A DNA stretch of 64,000 nucleotides, taken from the NCBI RefSeq assembly GCF_030811685.1, contig NZ_JAUSRF010000007.1:182077-246076 (forward strand), given 5' to 3'. This document shows, one piece after another, positions 9,245-20,300 of this stretch; within the stretch, counting starts at the first letter, position 1; every line of letters begins with the position of its first letter. Made by a program: the position numbers and the translations under genes. This DNA comes from Neorhizobium huautlense. Lineage in GTDB: Bacteria; Pseudomonadota; Alphaproteobacteria; Rhizobiales; Rhizobiaceae. The notes beneath the pieces are model-generated. The model ran no database searches. It was not told the DNA's origin and saw only the letters and a list, made by a program, of their open reading frames with translations.

Positions 9245-11539
9245 TCACTTGTTTTCCTGATAATACTCGGAATAGCGCGAATAATAATATTCGCTTGATC
9301 CATAGGTCCGGTAGAGCTTCATCTTCTCGTGGTCGACCTTGTTGAGGATGACACCAAGCGTCTTGTCGCGCACCTGCGGTTCGTTGCCGATAGTCTGGCG
9401 CACGGCGCGGCGGGCGGTCTTGCCCCATTCGACGACATAGATGAAGCTGTCGACACGGTTGGCGGCCGCGCGGGCATCGACCACGGCGCCGAGCGGCGGC
9501 AGGTCGACGATGATGTAATCCGCTTCCGCCGACAGGCTGGTCAAAATATCGCGCATGGCCAGCGACCCGATCAGTTCGGCCGAATGCGGTACGCGGCGCT
9601 TGATCACCGCCGGCAGGAAGGCGAGCTTGGTCTGCGGATTGTAGAGCAGCAGATCACCGACCGGCTTCTTTTCCAGGATCGCTTCGAGAATACCCTCTTC
9701 GGCATGCAGGCCGATGGCGCGTGTGGCACCGGGATTGCGTAAATCGCCGTCGATCAGCACGGTGCGGGCGCCCTGGCTGGCCAGAAGCTCGGCGAAATTG
9801 ATCGCCGTGGTCGACTTACCCTCGCCCGGCAGGGTCGAAACGATGCCGATGATCTTGCAGTCCTTGCCGGCCAGCGTCAGGTCAGCGGCGATTTTTGCGC
9901 TGCGCAGCGTTTCGGCAAAGGACGACAGCGGGTGATCGATGACATAGTTGGAGGCGACATTGCTCTTGCGCAGCGCCCTTGGGCTTTGTCCGGCCTGCAC
10001 GCCCGCCACCTTGCCGGCGCTTTCGTCGATCATCGGCGCGGTGCCGATGAATTCGAGATCGAGCACATCGCGCACCTGATCGCCGGTTCGGAAGAACCGG
10101 TCGCGGAATTCGCGGAATGCACCGATACCGGCGCCCGCTGCGCCGCCGAGGAAACAGAAGGCCAGAAGCATGATCAGCTTCTTCGGATGGCTTGCCCTGT
10201 CCGGCTCGGTCGCCTTGGTGATGACGCGGGCTTCGGTGAGAGGGAAACTCTGCTGCTGCAGGGCTTCCTGGTGTTTCTGCAGAAAGTTCTGGTAGAGGTT
10301 CTTGTAAGTATCGGCCTCGCGCTCGAGTTCGCGCAGCTGTACCTGCGTCTCATTGGCGCTGAAGGTGACGCCCATCGCCTTTTCGACGCTTTCCTGCAGG
10401 CTCTTTTCGCGCGCCTGCGCCACTTCCAGCTCGCTCTGATAGCTCTGGGCGATGCGGCTCAGTTCCTCGAACATCTGGCGACGGTATTCCGCCATTTCGC
10501 CGCGCAGGCGCACGGCCTGAACGTGGTCGGTGCCGAGACGCGCGGAAATGTCGGCTTCGGTCTTGGCCGCTTCGAGATACTTTTGGCGGAGGTCATTGGA
10601 GATGGAGCTGTCGAGCACGTCGTTGACGATCGCGTCGCTCTGGCCGGCATCGAGGATCTTCTGGATGCGCTCGTGCTTGGCGCGCGCCTGCGCAGTTTCC
10701 GACTGGGCGACGATGAGAGCGCTGTTGAGTTCGGTCAGCTGCTGGTCGGACATCAGTGTCTGACCGGCGGAAACAAGACCGTGCTCGGCGCGGAATTTCT
10801 GGACGGCGAGATCGGCCTCCAGCGCCTTCTGGCGCAGTTCGGCAATGCGGCCTTCCAACCAGCTGCCGGCGCGGCGGGTCGCCTCGTAGCGGCTCTCCAG
10901 CTTGTCGTCGAGATAGGCGTCACCGATGGCGTTGGCGACGCGGGCCGACAGGGCTGGCGACGGCGAGGTGTAGGCGACGCCGATCACATAGCTTCGGCCG
11001 GCACGTGCAACAGTCATGCCGCGGCCGACCTGCTCGATCGCGGCCTGACGGCGGGCGGCGGTGTCGGCCTGCGCTTCCTTCGGAGAATAGAGGCCGGTGA
11101 GGCTGATCAGCGACTTGATGCCGTTCTTGACCGTGGCGACAGCCGAGGGGGTGCCGACGAATTCGGGATCGTTGGTAAGGTCGAGCTTGTCGACCACGGC
11201 ACCGATGACCGCCTGGCTTTGCAGAAGCGCGATCTGGCTGACGATCATTGCCTCTTCTTCACCCGGCGCGGGGCCTGCGGTGGAAAGCTGGGCGACGACC
11301 TGACTGGTATCGCCGCGATCGATCATGACGCTGGTGCCAGCCGTATAAAGCGGCGTTGCGGTCATCACATAGGCAATGCCGAACATGGCGCCGACAGTGG
11401 CGCAGAGAGCCACGACCACCCATTGACGTCGCGCGATGCCCATGATGGCTTCGACATCGATCAACTGGCGACGGACAGGAGGTGCACTCAGCTTTTCCAG
11501 CAAGGCACCACTCGGCAAGTCCCTATTATACAGTTGCAA
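9245..11539 (-). CDS. Exopolysaccharide copolymerase and tyrosine autokinase (Wzc/ExoP-like)
   Basis: 764 residues. There is an N-terminal Wzz-type segment with a first membrane helix near residues 40-58 (VVALCATVGAMFGIAYVM), then a long periplasmic coiled coil (about 190-440). A second helix near 455-475 (LIMLLAFCFLGGAAGAGIG) is followed by a cytoplasmic BY-kinase domain. The Walker A is STLPGEGKSTTAINFAE, the Walker A' is RTVLIDGDLRNP, and the C-terminus is a tyrosine cluster (YGSSEYYYSRYSEYY). These proteins set chain length and, by autophosphorylation, gate polysaccharide export with the Wza-like channel encoded just upstream. The farthest start codon is a TTG without an obvious ribosome site, so the exact N-terminus is uncertain. 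Confidence 0.92.
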   Translation of the reverse strand: MQLYNRDLPSGALLEKLSAPPVRRQLIDVEAIMGIARRQWVVVALCATVGAMFGIAYVMTATPLYTAGTSVMIDRGDTSQVVAQLSTAGPAPGEEEAMIVSQIALLQSQAVIGAVVDKLDLTNDPEFVGTPSAVATVKNGIKSLISLTGLYSPKEAQADTAARRQAAIEQVGRGMTVARAGRSYVIGVAYTSPSPALSARVANAIGDAYLDDKLESRYEATRRAGSWLEGRIAELRQKALEADLAVQKFRAEHGLVSAGQTLMSDQQLTELNSALIVAQSETAQARAKHERIQKILDAGQSDAIVNDVLDSSISNDLRQKYLEAAKTEADISARLGTDHVQAVRLRGEMAEYRRQMFEELSRIAQSYQSELEVAQAREKSLQESVEKAMGVTFSANETQVQLRELEREADTYKNLYQNFLQKHQEALQQQSFPLTEARVITKATEPDRASHPKKLIMLLAFCFLGGAAGAGIGAFREFRDRFFRTGDQVRDVLDLEFIGTAPMIDESAGKVAGVQAGQSPRALRKSNVASNYVIDHPLSSFAETLRSAKIAADLTLAGKDCKIIGIVSTLPGEGKSTTAINFAELLASQGARTVLIDGDLRNPGATRAIGLHAEEGILEAILEKKPVGDLLLYNPQTKLAFLPAVIKRRVPHSAELIGSLAMRDILTSLSAEADYIIVDLPPLGAVVDARAAANRVDSFIYVVEWGKTARRAVRQTIGNEPQVRDKTLGVILNKVDHEKMKLYRTYGSSEYYYSRYSEYYQENK

Positions 11540-11801
11540 ATTCTTGACCTCGACGTCGGGAGCGAAACGTTAAGCACTTCGGGTGCCCGCGGCAGAAATA
11601 GGGCGGGGCGCACGGCTGTCGAGTATCGAGCAAGCGCCCGATGACCGTTCCAACCTCCTCCCAAGGCTTTTTTATGGAACGATCGGATTTCGACCTGCCG
11701 GCAAAACGTGGCACATGATCGGACAATGATCAAGTTTTAGACGAAAGCAATCCTATTCGAAACCTCGGGAGGTACTGATGCACCTCCCGAAGGAACCACT
11801 C

Positions 11802-13004
11802 TTAGAGGTCGCGGATCGCGTTGCGCGTATCCAGAGCGTCGTTGCTGACACCCGAAGCGGTCGACGTGACGTTGTTCAGGATATCCAGGAACTTGGTCAG
11901 CTCAACGGACTTCGAATTCGTCACGTAAAGAATATCCTTGTCCTGCATCGGGAACTTCTGGACCGCGAAGAACATGGCCGGATCGCGCAGGTTGGCGCGG
12001 AAGATCACAGGCACAGTCTGGCCCTTGAAGCGGGACGTATCGACACCAAGCTTGACCAGAAGATCGCGGCTGACGGTGCGATAAAGAAGAACCTGCTGCG
12101 GATCGGCACGTTGATCAAGAAGACCACCGGCCTGTCCGAGCGCTTCGCCCAATGTGAGCGACGACTCTTCGAAGTTGAAGCGGCCATTGAGACCCGAAGC
12201 ACCGAATGCCAGATAGGTGCGGCGCTCGCGCTTGACGACGATCGTATCGCCCGGCGCAACGAAGATGTTTTCGCGCGGGTTCTTGACCAGATCCTCGTAA
12301 TAGACCTTGCCGGTGCGGCTACCGCGCTGGAGCGTGATATAGGTTTCTTCACCCGGCACGCTCAGACCGCCCGCCTGCGAAACGACGTCGAGAATACGGT
12401 CGCCCGCTTCCGTCAATTCGATCTTGGTCGGTTCGTTGACGTCGCCGAGAACGGCAACCTGTGCGGAACGGCTGTTGATCTTGGTGATGATCGCCTGCGG
12501 CTCGATGGCGCGGTTGGCGAGTTTTTCCTCGATCTCGCGCTGAACCTGCTCGACCGTGCGGCCATTGGCGCGGATACGACCGGCATAAGGCACGCTGATC
12601 ATGCCGTCGCGGCCGATCGTGTAGTTCGGCAGCGAAACGAAATTGCCGGAACGGCTGCCGGCATCGGCCGGAATGAAGAGACCACCGGACTGGGATTCGA
12701 ATACCGTGACCTGCACGACATCGCCAACACCGAGCGGCAGGTTGGGAGCGCCACCGCGGCCCGTGCCGAAACCGCTCGCAAAGGATGGCGTGACCGTATC
12801 ACCCACATAAGCCAGCAGCGTCTTGTTGAGGTCGACCAGTGCATAATCGATACCGGCCGTCTTGGCCTTGGAGGCTGAGGTGACCTTGACTGAGGCCTGG
12901 GACTCGACCGCCTCCGACAACGGGCCGGAATTCGGGAGTGCCGTGCAACCGGCCAAACCCAGGGCGGTTACTGTCAGCAGCATTACGGAGCAACGCATGA
13001 TCAC
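11802..13004 (-). CDS. Outer-membrane polysaccharide export lipoprotein (Wza/ExoF-like)
   Basis: 400 residues from a GTG at 13004, chosen because AAGGAG lies six nt upstream; an ATG six nt further in is the alternative. Either gives a lipoprotein signal (MLLTVTALGLAGC). The mature protein has the Poly_export domain (LGVGDVVQVTVFESQ, then YTIGRDGMISVPYAGRIRA) and SLBB-type repeats (VLGDVNEPTKIEL, VAPGDTIVVKRER, FPMQDKDILYVTNS). It should form the outer-membrane channel partner of the Wzc-like protein encoded 262 nt downstream. Which polymer it exports is not shown. Confidence 0.92.
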   Translation of the reverse strand: MIMRCSVMLLTVTALGLAGCTALPNSGPLSEAVESQASVKVTSASKAKTAGIDYALVDLNKTLLAYVGDTVTPSFASGFGTGRGGAPNLPLGVGDVVQVTVFESQSGGLFIPADAGSRSGNFVSLPNYTIGRDGMISVPYAGRIRANGRTVEQVQREIEEKLANRAIEPQAIITKINSRSAQVAVLGDVNEPTKIELTEAGDRILDVVSQAGGLSVPGEETYITLQRGSRTGKVYYEDLVKNPRENIFVAPGDTIVVKRERRTYLAFGASGLNGRFNFEESSLTLGEALGQAGGLLDQRADPQQVLLYRTVSRDLLVKLGVDTSRFKGQTVPVIFRANLRDPAMFFAVQKFPMQDKDILYVTNSKSVELTKFLDILNNVTSTASGVSNDALDTRNAIRDL

Positions 13005-13142
13005 TCGGATCTCCTTCAGTCGTGCAGACATATGCTGCAATGCAATAGTCAAAAAACGTCGGACGCACCACAGCGGCACGTCCGAAACGCTACTCCTGCG
13101 AGTCATCTGGCAATCTCTGTGTGGCGTTTGTATCACAGCCGA

Positions 13143-13156
13143 TTAACGCCCATTAA
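13143..13156. promoter_or_regulatory. CtrA-like paired TTAA half sites
   Basis: TTAA, six bases, then TTAA (TTAACGCCCATTAA), about 140 bases before the export lipoprotein start. The CtrA consensus has a seven-base spacer, so this is a weak match by spacing. Confidence 0.25.
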
Positions 13157-13669
13157 CCACCATTGATTGCATTGAGCTTTTTTGAAGCAGTTCGGCTAGA
13201 ACATGGTAAACAGAGGCTTAAAGTCAACGCCCGCCTGAACGGGCAGTCGCTTTGTTAAAATTGAATCTTTTTCGATGACACATCATCAATCAACGATTAT
13301 TAGCACTTGTCATATCGGGACCCGCACAGGATGCAATCATGGCGTCAGCGTGGCGACATCAAGATAGGCCCGCCCCATTTCCCGCGCTGGTTGAATTCAG
13401 ATGCTTTAAAGATCTCCGCTCGCGGCACTGCAACGCCGGGATGCGCGCATGTGGATAAGCCGCCCCCCCGCCTCGACACCCAAAAGTACGGCAGGTGTTT
13501 GAGGCCCGCTTCAGCTTATCCGGCGGATCGGTCTCGACTTATTGAGTGGATGATGCGCAGAAGCGAGTGGACGCGAAACCGAGAAGGCATCATGCTTCTT
13601 TCGGGAGATAAGGCAACTCGCACACAGGTCGCGGATGGCGGCCGGTGTTTTTTGGAAAAGCATGACCGC
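13157..13669 (+). other. Non-coding region between divergent export lipoprotein and phosphatase genes
   Basis: About 510 bases without a convincing gene. It is AT-richer near 13180-13310. An open frame spanning 13307-13669 is continuous with the phosphatase but has poor coding character (many rare codons) and is taken as leader. An alternative ATG at 13591 has AGAAGG five nt upstream. Promoters for both divergent genes must lie here or just left of it. Confidence 0.5.
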
Positions 13670-14455
13670 ATGAAATCTCTCCTGCAACGGTTCTTCCGGC
13701 AGGGCGGGCCGACACAGGCTACGCCGCCGCGGCGGCGTTTTACGCTCGGCCAGCCGGGACCGGCCTACCCTCTTTATGCGGTTGGAGACGTGCATGGCTG
13801 TATGGACCAGTTGCTGGATGCCGAGCGACGGATCAAGTCGGATGCAAGACAATACGAAAAGCAGGGCCTGACGATCCTGCTGGGCGATTACGTCGATCGC
13901 GGCCCGCGATCCGCAGCCGTTCTGGAACATCTGGCACGGCCAACGGACACGACGCTGCGACGCGTTCCGCTCTGCGGCAACCACGACGATGTCTTTCTGC
14001 AGTTCCTCCGCGATCCGAACCAGATCGACCGCTGGCTGGAATTCGGCGGCCGCCAGACGCTGTTGTCCTACGGCATGGATGCCGAACATCTGGTCAGCCG
14101 CAGTGGGGGAGATCCGGCTCTCATGCGTTCGATCCTGAAGGACATCGTGCCGGCGCATCATGTCGAGCTGCTGGAAAACCTGCCGGTCATGCTGGAAGTG
14201 GGCGATTATGTTTTCGTACATGCGGGCATTCGCCCGGAAGTGCCGCTGGAAGAGCAGCGTGACGAGGACCTGATGTGGATCCGTCAGCCGTTTCTCTCAA
14301 AGGGGCCGATGCTGCCGAAAATCGTCATCCACGGCCACACGCCGGTCGAGAAACCAGAATTCGCCGCCGGACGGATCAGCATCGATACCGGCGCCTATTA
14401 CAGCGGCCATCTTGCCGTCCTGAAGATCGTCGACGGCAAGGCGAGCATCATCTGA
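13670..14455 (+). CDS. PPP-family metallophosphatase (serine/threonine phosphatase type)
   Basis: 261 residues from ATG 13670, the start typical of rhizobial homologues (MKSLLQRFFR, then RRRFTLG). The PPP metal motifs are complete: GDVHGCMDQLL, GDYVDRGP, GNHDD, FVHAGIRP and IHGHTP. Such enzymes remove phosphate from Ser/Thr or Tyr and also hydrolyse diadenosine tetraphosphate. It sits between the export lipoprotein and the sugar transferase, so it may act on the Wzc-like kinase; this is inferred from position. It ends 4 nt before the convergent sugar transferase stop. A longer start at 13591 is possible. Confidence 0.88.
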   Translation: MKSLLQRFFRQGGPTQATPPRRRFTLGQPGPAYPLYAVGDVHGCMDQLLDAERRIKSDARQYEKQGLTILLGDYVDRGPRSAAVLEHLARPTDTTLRRVPLCGNHDDVFLQFLRDPNQIDRWLEFGGRQTLLSYGMDAEHLVSRSGGDPALMRSILKDIVPAHHVELLENLPVMLEVGDYVFVHAGIRPEVPLEEQRDEDLMWIRQPFLSKGPMLPKIVIHGHTPVEKPEFAAGRISIDTGAYYSGHLAVLKIVDGKASII

Positions 14456-14459
14456 AGCG

Positions 14460-15185
14460 TTAAAAACCCTTGCCGCCCCGCAGTTCGGACACGACGGTGC
14501 CGACCATGATGCGGATATCGAACCAGACGGAAAACTTGTCGATATAATGCAGATCGCAGGCGATGCGGGCACGTGCCTTGCCGGGACGATCGGTGGGACC
14601 GCGCAGGCCGCGCATCTGGGCGAGGCCCGTCATGCCCGGCTTGACCATGTGGCGACGATGATAATCCGGCACCAGATCCTCGTAGGGAATGCCGGCGGCC
14701 AGCATGCCGATCGCGTGGCAGCGCGGACCGACCAGCGACATGTCGCCCTTCAGCACGTTTAGGAGTTGCGGCAGCTCGTCGATATTGGTCTTGCGCAGGA
14801 TGGCGCCGATCTTGGTGATGCGCGGATCGTTCTTGACCGTCTGGGCAACGCCGGTGGAATCCCCCAGGTCGGTGCGCATGGAGCGGAACTTGTAGACCCG
14901 GATCTTGCTGCAATCCTTGCCCCAGCGGGTCTGGCGGAAAAGCACCGGACCGGGGCTGTCGAGCTTGATCAGAACGGCAACCGCCAAGAGCAGCGGGGCG
15001 AGCGCAATCAACGCCATCAAGGAGACGGAAATATCGACAGCACGCTTGGCGGCGAGGTGCGCACGCGAATGGCTCACCCTTCGCATCACGCTGGCGGCGC
15101 CATAATCCTCGATATTGAAAGGAAATGGTTTCTGCTGTTCCGCTGCCACGCGAATTGCGTCTAACTGGCGTCCCGATCCCGTCAC
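14460..15185 (-). CDS. Undecaprenyl-phosphate sugar-1-phosphate transferase (ExoY-like)
   Basis: 241 residues, starting at a GTG. It has a single membrane-inserted hairpin ([20 protein letters not shown]), the catalytic region [14 protein letters not shown], then YKFRSMRTD, and the conserved [20 protein letters not shown] and SLVGPRCHA blocks of the bacterial sugar transferase family. It starts lipid-linked repeat-unit synthesis by moving a sugar-1-phosphate to undecaprenyl phosphate. It is convergent with the phosphatase and should prime the polymer exported by the neighbouring Wzc/Wza-like pair. The sugar (Gal or Glc) cannot be read from sequence. Confidence 0.93.
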   Translation of the reverse strand: MTGSGRQLDAIRVAAEQQKPFPFNIEDYGAASVMRRVSHSRAHLAAKRAVDISVSLMALIALAPLLLAVAVLIKLDSPGPVLFRQTRWGKDCSKIRVYKFRSMRTDLGDSTGVAQTVKNDPRITKIGAILRKTNIDELPQLLNVLKGDMSLVGPRCHAIGMLAAGIPYEDLVPDYHRRHMVKPGMTGLAQMRGLRGPTDRPGKARARIACDLHYIDKFSVWFDIRIMVGTVVSELRGGKGF

Positions 15186-15420
15186 GTCATCACCCGCATC
15201 TGTTCAACACATACAGTCAAATTTGCCTGGCACCTTGGGTAGCCCAGGAAATTGCCGATCCTCAATGCGCATCATCAACGAATGGTTAATGACGCAACGA
15301 AACGATCAGCGATGGTACATGTTGCAGTGCGGCAGCTTTTCAAGGCTTGATGAGCGAAACTCATCTTTGCGTAGAAATACGGCTGGCGGGGGCGCCGCCA
15401 ACCGTGTCTTTATCGCGTTC

Positions 15421-16587
15421 TCAGAGCTTGAGAATGTAGTCCGCCAGACGGCCGGCCGCCTCGCGGATCTGGTTCGGATCGCGCAGGAAGCACGCACGCA
15501 GGAAAGGCGCCCCGCCCGGACCGAACGCCGTGCCGGGCGCCAGGCCCACCAGCGTCTTGTCGACGATATCGAAGGCGGCGGCGCGGCTGTCGGTGATGCC
15601 GTCGACCTTCAGGAAGGCGTAAAGCGCGCCATCGGGTTTACGGGTTTCCACCCGGTTGGTGGAGATCAGCGTGTCGCAGAGAATGTCACGCGAGATGGTG
15701 GCGCGCTCGATATTTTTCCGCACGAAGTCGTCACCCTGATTGAGCGCCACGACCGCACCACGCTGCATGAACTGCGCCAGACCGGAGCTGGAATACTGGA
15801 TGAGGTTGCCGATGACATTGCCGATTTCGGCAGGTCCGACGATCCAGCCGACACGCCAGCCGGTCATCGACCAGTTCTTCGAGAAGGAATTGGCGAACAG
15901 AATACGATCGCCCTCTTCCATCACGTCGAAGAAGGACGGCGCGCGGCCACCCGCATAATGGTAGAGCGCATAAATCTCGTCGGCGATGATCCACAGGTCG
16001 TGCTTGCGGGCGACGAAAAGGATATCGGCGAGATCCTGCTTCGTGGCTGTCCAGCCGGTCGGGTTTGACGGCGTATTGATGAATAGCGCCTTGGTGCGTG
16101 GCGTGATCAGCGCTTCCAGCTTGTTGATATCGACCTTGAAGCCGCCATCGACAAAATCAAGCTCCAGAGGAACCGGCGTCGCACCACCGATACCGACAGC
16201 GGAAACGATATTCGGCCATGTCGGCGTCAGATAGATCAGTTCGTCGCCGGGTGCTGTCACCGCTTGAACGCAGAGCGTGATTGCATGCATGCCGGAACTG
16301 GTGACCGAAAAATGGTCGATCGGCAGCGAGACCTGAAAATGACGACGGTAAAAATCGGCAAGCGCCTCGCGCATTTCCGGAATGCCGCGCTGCCATGTGT
16401 AAAACGTTTCGCCGGCCATCAGGGCGTCGCTGGCCGCCTTGTTGATGAAATCGGGGCTTGGCAGATCGCCCTCGCCTGCCCAGAGCGGGATCAGGCCTTC
16501 GCGACCGCGCGCATATTGGACGACTTCGATAATGCCGCTCGGGGGAGCGGAAAGGGCACGGCTGCTCAGGCTTTCAAGGATGGTCAT
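15421..16587 (-). CDS. Pyridoxal-phosphate aminotransferase, class I/II
   Basis: 388 residues, fold type I. The PLP lysine is in SFSKNWSMTGWRVGW. Other marks are NTPSNPTGW (Asn contacting PLP), IADEIYALYHY (Asp and Tyr) and the C-terminal arginine region (PFLRACFLRD). It resembles aspartate/tyrosine/aromatic-type aminotransferases, without evidence for one substrate. It starts with a GGGAG 12 nt upstream. The gap to the sugar transferase (about 235 nt) suggests separate transcription. Confidence 0.9.
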   Translation of the reverse strand: MTILESLSSRALSAPPSGIIEVVQYARGREGLIPLWAGEGDLPSPDFINKAASDALMAGETFYTWQRGIPEMREALADFYRRHFQVSLPIDHFSVTSSGMHAITLCVQAVTAPGDELIYLTPTWPNIVSAVGIGGATPVPLELDFVDGGFKVDINKLEALITPRTKALFINTPSNPTGWTATKQDLADILFVARKHDLWIIADEIYALYHYAGGRAPSFFDVMEEGDRILFANSFSKNWSMTGWRVGWIVGPAEIGNVIGNLIQYSSSGLAQFMQRGAVVALNQGDDFVRKNIERATISRDILCDTLISTNRVETRKPDGALYAFLKVDGITDSRAAAFDIVDKTLVGLAPGTAFGPGGAPFLRACFLRDPNQIREAAGRLADYILKL

Positions 16588-16630
16588 GCGTTATCAATTC
16601 TCCCGTTTGGAGATTTCATAACGCAAGTTT

Positions 16631-16659
16631 GCCGACGAATCCCATGAGAATCCGTCGGC
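16631..16659. terminator. Hairpin between mscL and aminotransferase
   Basis: GCCGACG and CGTCGGC pair around an imperfect inner stem. It lies 31 nt after the mscL stop. The T-run is on the plus side, so on the minus strand it is only a hairpin, and termination there is uncertain. Confidence 0.45.
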
Positions 16660-16689
16660 TTTCTATTGAATTATGTGAAGCGTTGCCGA

Positions 16690-17118
16690 TCAGCGGTTCT
16701 TCAGGAGATCGCGGATTTCCGACAGAAGCGCGATATCGGCCGGCGGCGGTGCCGGTGCAGCCTCGACCGGCTTCTTTTCTTCCTGCGCACGCAGCTTGTT
16801 CACGCCCTTCACCATCAGGAAGATGATCCAGGCGAGGATGAGGAAGTTGATGATGACAGTCAGGAACTTGCCATAGGCAAAAACGGCGCCCTGTTCCTTG
16901 GCGGCATCCAGCGTCGTTGCGGTGACGGCTGAGTTGAGCGGAAAGAAATAGTTCGAGAAATCGATACCACCGACCACGACGCTGACCACCGGCATGACGA
17001 CGTCATTGACGAGCGAGTTGACGATGCCGGTGAAGGCGCCACCGATGATGATACCGACCGCGAGATCGACGACGTTACCCTTGGCGATGAAGGAGCGAAA
17101 TTCGCTGACGAAAGACAT
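16690..17118 (-). CDS. mscL: Large-conductance mechanosensitive channel
   Basis: 142 residues. It opens with [20 protein letters not shown], then [20 protein letters not shown]: the amphipathic N-helix and the gate-lining TM1 with the G-x3-G pattern. TM2 is [21 protein letters not shown] charged C-terminal helix with a Pro/Ala linker (AAPAPPP) ends the protein. MscL forms a homopentamer in the inner membrane that opens under osmotic downshock. Divergent from the kinase gene on the right. Confidence 0.97.
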   Translation of the reverse strand: MSFVSEFRSFIAKGNVVDLAVGIIIGGAFTGIVNSLVNDVVMPVVSVVVGGIDFSNYFFPLNSAVTATTLDAAKEQGAVFAYGKFLTVIINFLILAWIIFLMVKGVNKLRAQEEKKPVEAAPAPPPADIALLSEIRDLLKNR

Positions 17119-17315
17119 GTTTGACCCTCTGTGTATGTTCCACCCTGAAACGCAACATAGCGCATTCGGAAATACTGAAAAGGCCGCGACCCGGTAATCG
17201 GGCCTGATCCGGTCATCTTCAACTTTTTGACGAGAAGCCGCTGATTTTCAAGCGTCCGCTTTTCCCCTAGACTTCTTCCCGGAGGACGACCGGCATGCCC
17301 GGTCGCGGAGGAAAA

Positions 17316-20300
17316 ATGCTTCCAGGCTGGGCCATTTTGCTATCGGCATGTGCCTATATTCTGCTGCTGTTCGCGGTTGCCACCTATGGCGACCGCCGCA
17401 GCGCAAGCCTTGGCGTGAGCCGCAACGGGCGACCGCTCGTCTATGCCTTGAGCCTTGCCGTCTATTGCACCTCCTGGACCTATTTCGGCGGGGTGGGGCT
17501 GGCGGCAGGTCACGGGCTGGAATTTGCCGGCATCTATATCGGCCCGATCATCGCCTTTACCATCGGCCTGCCGATCATCCGTCGCATCATCGAGATCGCC
17601 AAGGCCGAGCGATTGGTATCAGTGGCCGACTTCGTCGCCGCCCGCTACGGCAAGAACCAGACGGTGGCGCTGATCGTCGCCGTCATCTCTCTCGTCGGCG
17701 TCATCCCCTATATCGCGCTGCAACTGCGCGCCGTGTCCAGTTCGGTCGCCGCCATGCTCGATCCTTCAGGTTTCGGGGCCGCCGCCGACCTTTCGCCCGG
17801 CTTCCTCGATCTGGCGCTGATCGTGACGCTGATGATGGCCTGTTTTGCCGTAATGTTCGGCACACGCCACACCGACGCCACCGAACATCAGGACGGACTT
17901 ATCCTGGCGATCGGGGCGGAATCGCTGGTGAAACTGGTGGCGTTTTTCACGGCAGGCGTGGCGGTGCTGTTTTTCCTGTTCGATGGACCCGCCGACCTTT
18001 TCCGGCAGGCCAGCAATCACCCGATGGTAACGGCCTCGATGGATTACCGCATACCGACGAGCCGCTGGGTGGTGCTGATCGTGCTGTCGGTCTTTGCCAT
18101 CATCCTGCTGCCGCGGCAGTTCCACGTCACTGTCGTCGAAAACCGCACGATGCGGGAATTGCGCATGGCCGGCTGGCTGCTGCCGCTTTACCTGATCGCC
18201 ATCAACCTGTTCGTGCTGCCGGTGGCGGCAGCCGGCCTGATCCTGCTCGGGGGAAGTGGCGATTCCGACCTCTACCTTCTGCTTCTGCCGCTCACCCAGC
18301 ATATGCCGGCGGTGTCGCTGATCGTCTTCATCGGCGGTTTTTCCGCCGCCACCGCCATGGTGATCGTCGAATCCGTGGCGCTGTCGATCATGGTGTCGAA
18401 CGATATCGTCATGCCGGTTTTTCTGCGCCGCCGCCTGATCGGCTCCGACGACCAGCGTGCCGATTTTGCACCGCTGCTGCTGACGATAAGGCGCATGGCG
18501 ATCTTTGCCGTGCTGATCCTCGGTTACGTCTATTACCGCATGTCGGACGGTCAATCGGGCCTCGCTTCTATCGGCCTATTGTCCTTTGCCGCGATCGCCC
18601 AGATGGCGCCGGCGGTGCTGGTCGGTCTCTGGTGGCACCGCGCCAATGCGCGTGGCGCCATTGCCGGCATGCTGGCCGGCTTTTTCGCATGGGCCTATCT
18701 GCTGTTCGTGCCGAGCCTTGGCGGACCGGACAATGCCCATGTGGCATCCGCCGTTCTGAATTTCCTGTTTCCCGGCACCGGGATCTTTTCCGGCCCGGGT
18801 GCCGATCCTCTCGTCAATGCCGTCACGCTCAGCCTTCTCCTCAACCTCACGGCTTTCGTGCTCGGCTCCCTGTCGCGCAATCCGCGGCCGCTGGAACGCG
18901 TGCAGGCCGGCGTGTTCGTGCGCCGCCAGCCACGCTCACAACTGGTCAGCCGTGGCTGGAAAACGGCGGTGACGGTCGGCACGCTGAAGGCGACGATCGG
19001 CCGTTACCTTGGCGAGGAACGCATGCGCCGTTCCTTTGCCAGCCATGAACGCTCGACCGGGCGAAAGCTTGCCGATGCGGACGCCGCCGACATGGCCGTG
19101 ATCCATTTTTCCGAACAGCTGCTCGGCAGCGCGATCGGCTCGGCTTCCGCCCGTCTTGTCCTCTCGCTGGTTTTGCAGAAAGCCGAGGGGGCCGGGCCGG
19201 ACACCGCGTGGCTGCTCGATCAGGCCAGCGAAGCCCTGCAGCACAATCAGGACATGCTGCAAACGGCGTTGTCCAAGATGGACCAGGGCATTGCCGTGTT
19301 TGACAGTCTCGGTCGGCTGACGGTGTGGAACCGGCGTTTTCGAACGCTGCTCGACCTGCCAGAAGAAGCGGGACAGGTCGGTTATCCGCTCTCCGATCTC
19401 GTCTCCACTCTTGTGGCCCGTGGCGATCTCGATGCTGCCGGCAAGGCGGCGCTGATCGCCCGTTTCAAGACACTCGACATCCCCTTCTCGCTGTCGCTCG
19501 GCAAACGAAAACGCATTATCGAGGTGCGGTCCAACGCCATGCCGGACAACGGGTTCGTCGCCACCTTCACCGATATTACCGATCGTGTTTCGGCAGCCCG
19601 CGCATTGCAGGAGGCCAACGAGACGCTGGAACTGCGGGTAAGCGAGCGCACCGCCGAACTGACGCAGGTGAACGGCGAACTGGCCGCCGCACGTGCCGCC
19701 GCCGATGATGCCAATCTGGGAAAAACCCGGTTTTTTGCCGCCGCCGGCCACGATATCCTGCAGCCGCTTAATGCCGCCCGGCTTTATTCCTCGGCGCTGG
19801 TCGGAAGGCTCGGGCAATCGGAAAACAGCGAACTGGTCGGCAATATCGATTCCGCACTGGAATCGGTCGAAGCCATTCTCGGCGCGGTGCTCGACATCTC
19901 GCGGCTCGATACCGGCGCCATGAAACCGCAGCTAGCAACCGTTTCACTCGGCGACCTTCTGCACCGGATCGAGACCGATTTTGCACCGCTGGCGCGGGAG
20001 AAGCACCTGACCTTCAAAGTGATGCCGACCTCGCTCAGCGTTCGCTCCGACGCCAATCTGTTGCGAAGACTGGTGCAGAACCTTGTTTCCAACGCCATCA
20101 AATACACGGTGTCCGGCAAGGTTCTGGTGGGGGTACGTCGACGTGGCGAGGATGTGGTGATCGAAGTGGCCGACAGCGGCATCGGCATCCCGAAGGCCAG
20201 TTTCGAGGCGATCTTCGAAGAATTCACCCGGCTGGATGAAGGGGCTCGCACAGCAAGCGGGCTCGGCCTCGGCCTTTCCATCGTCGACCGTATTTCGCGG

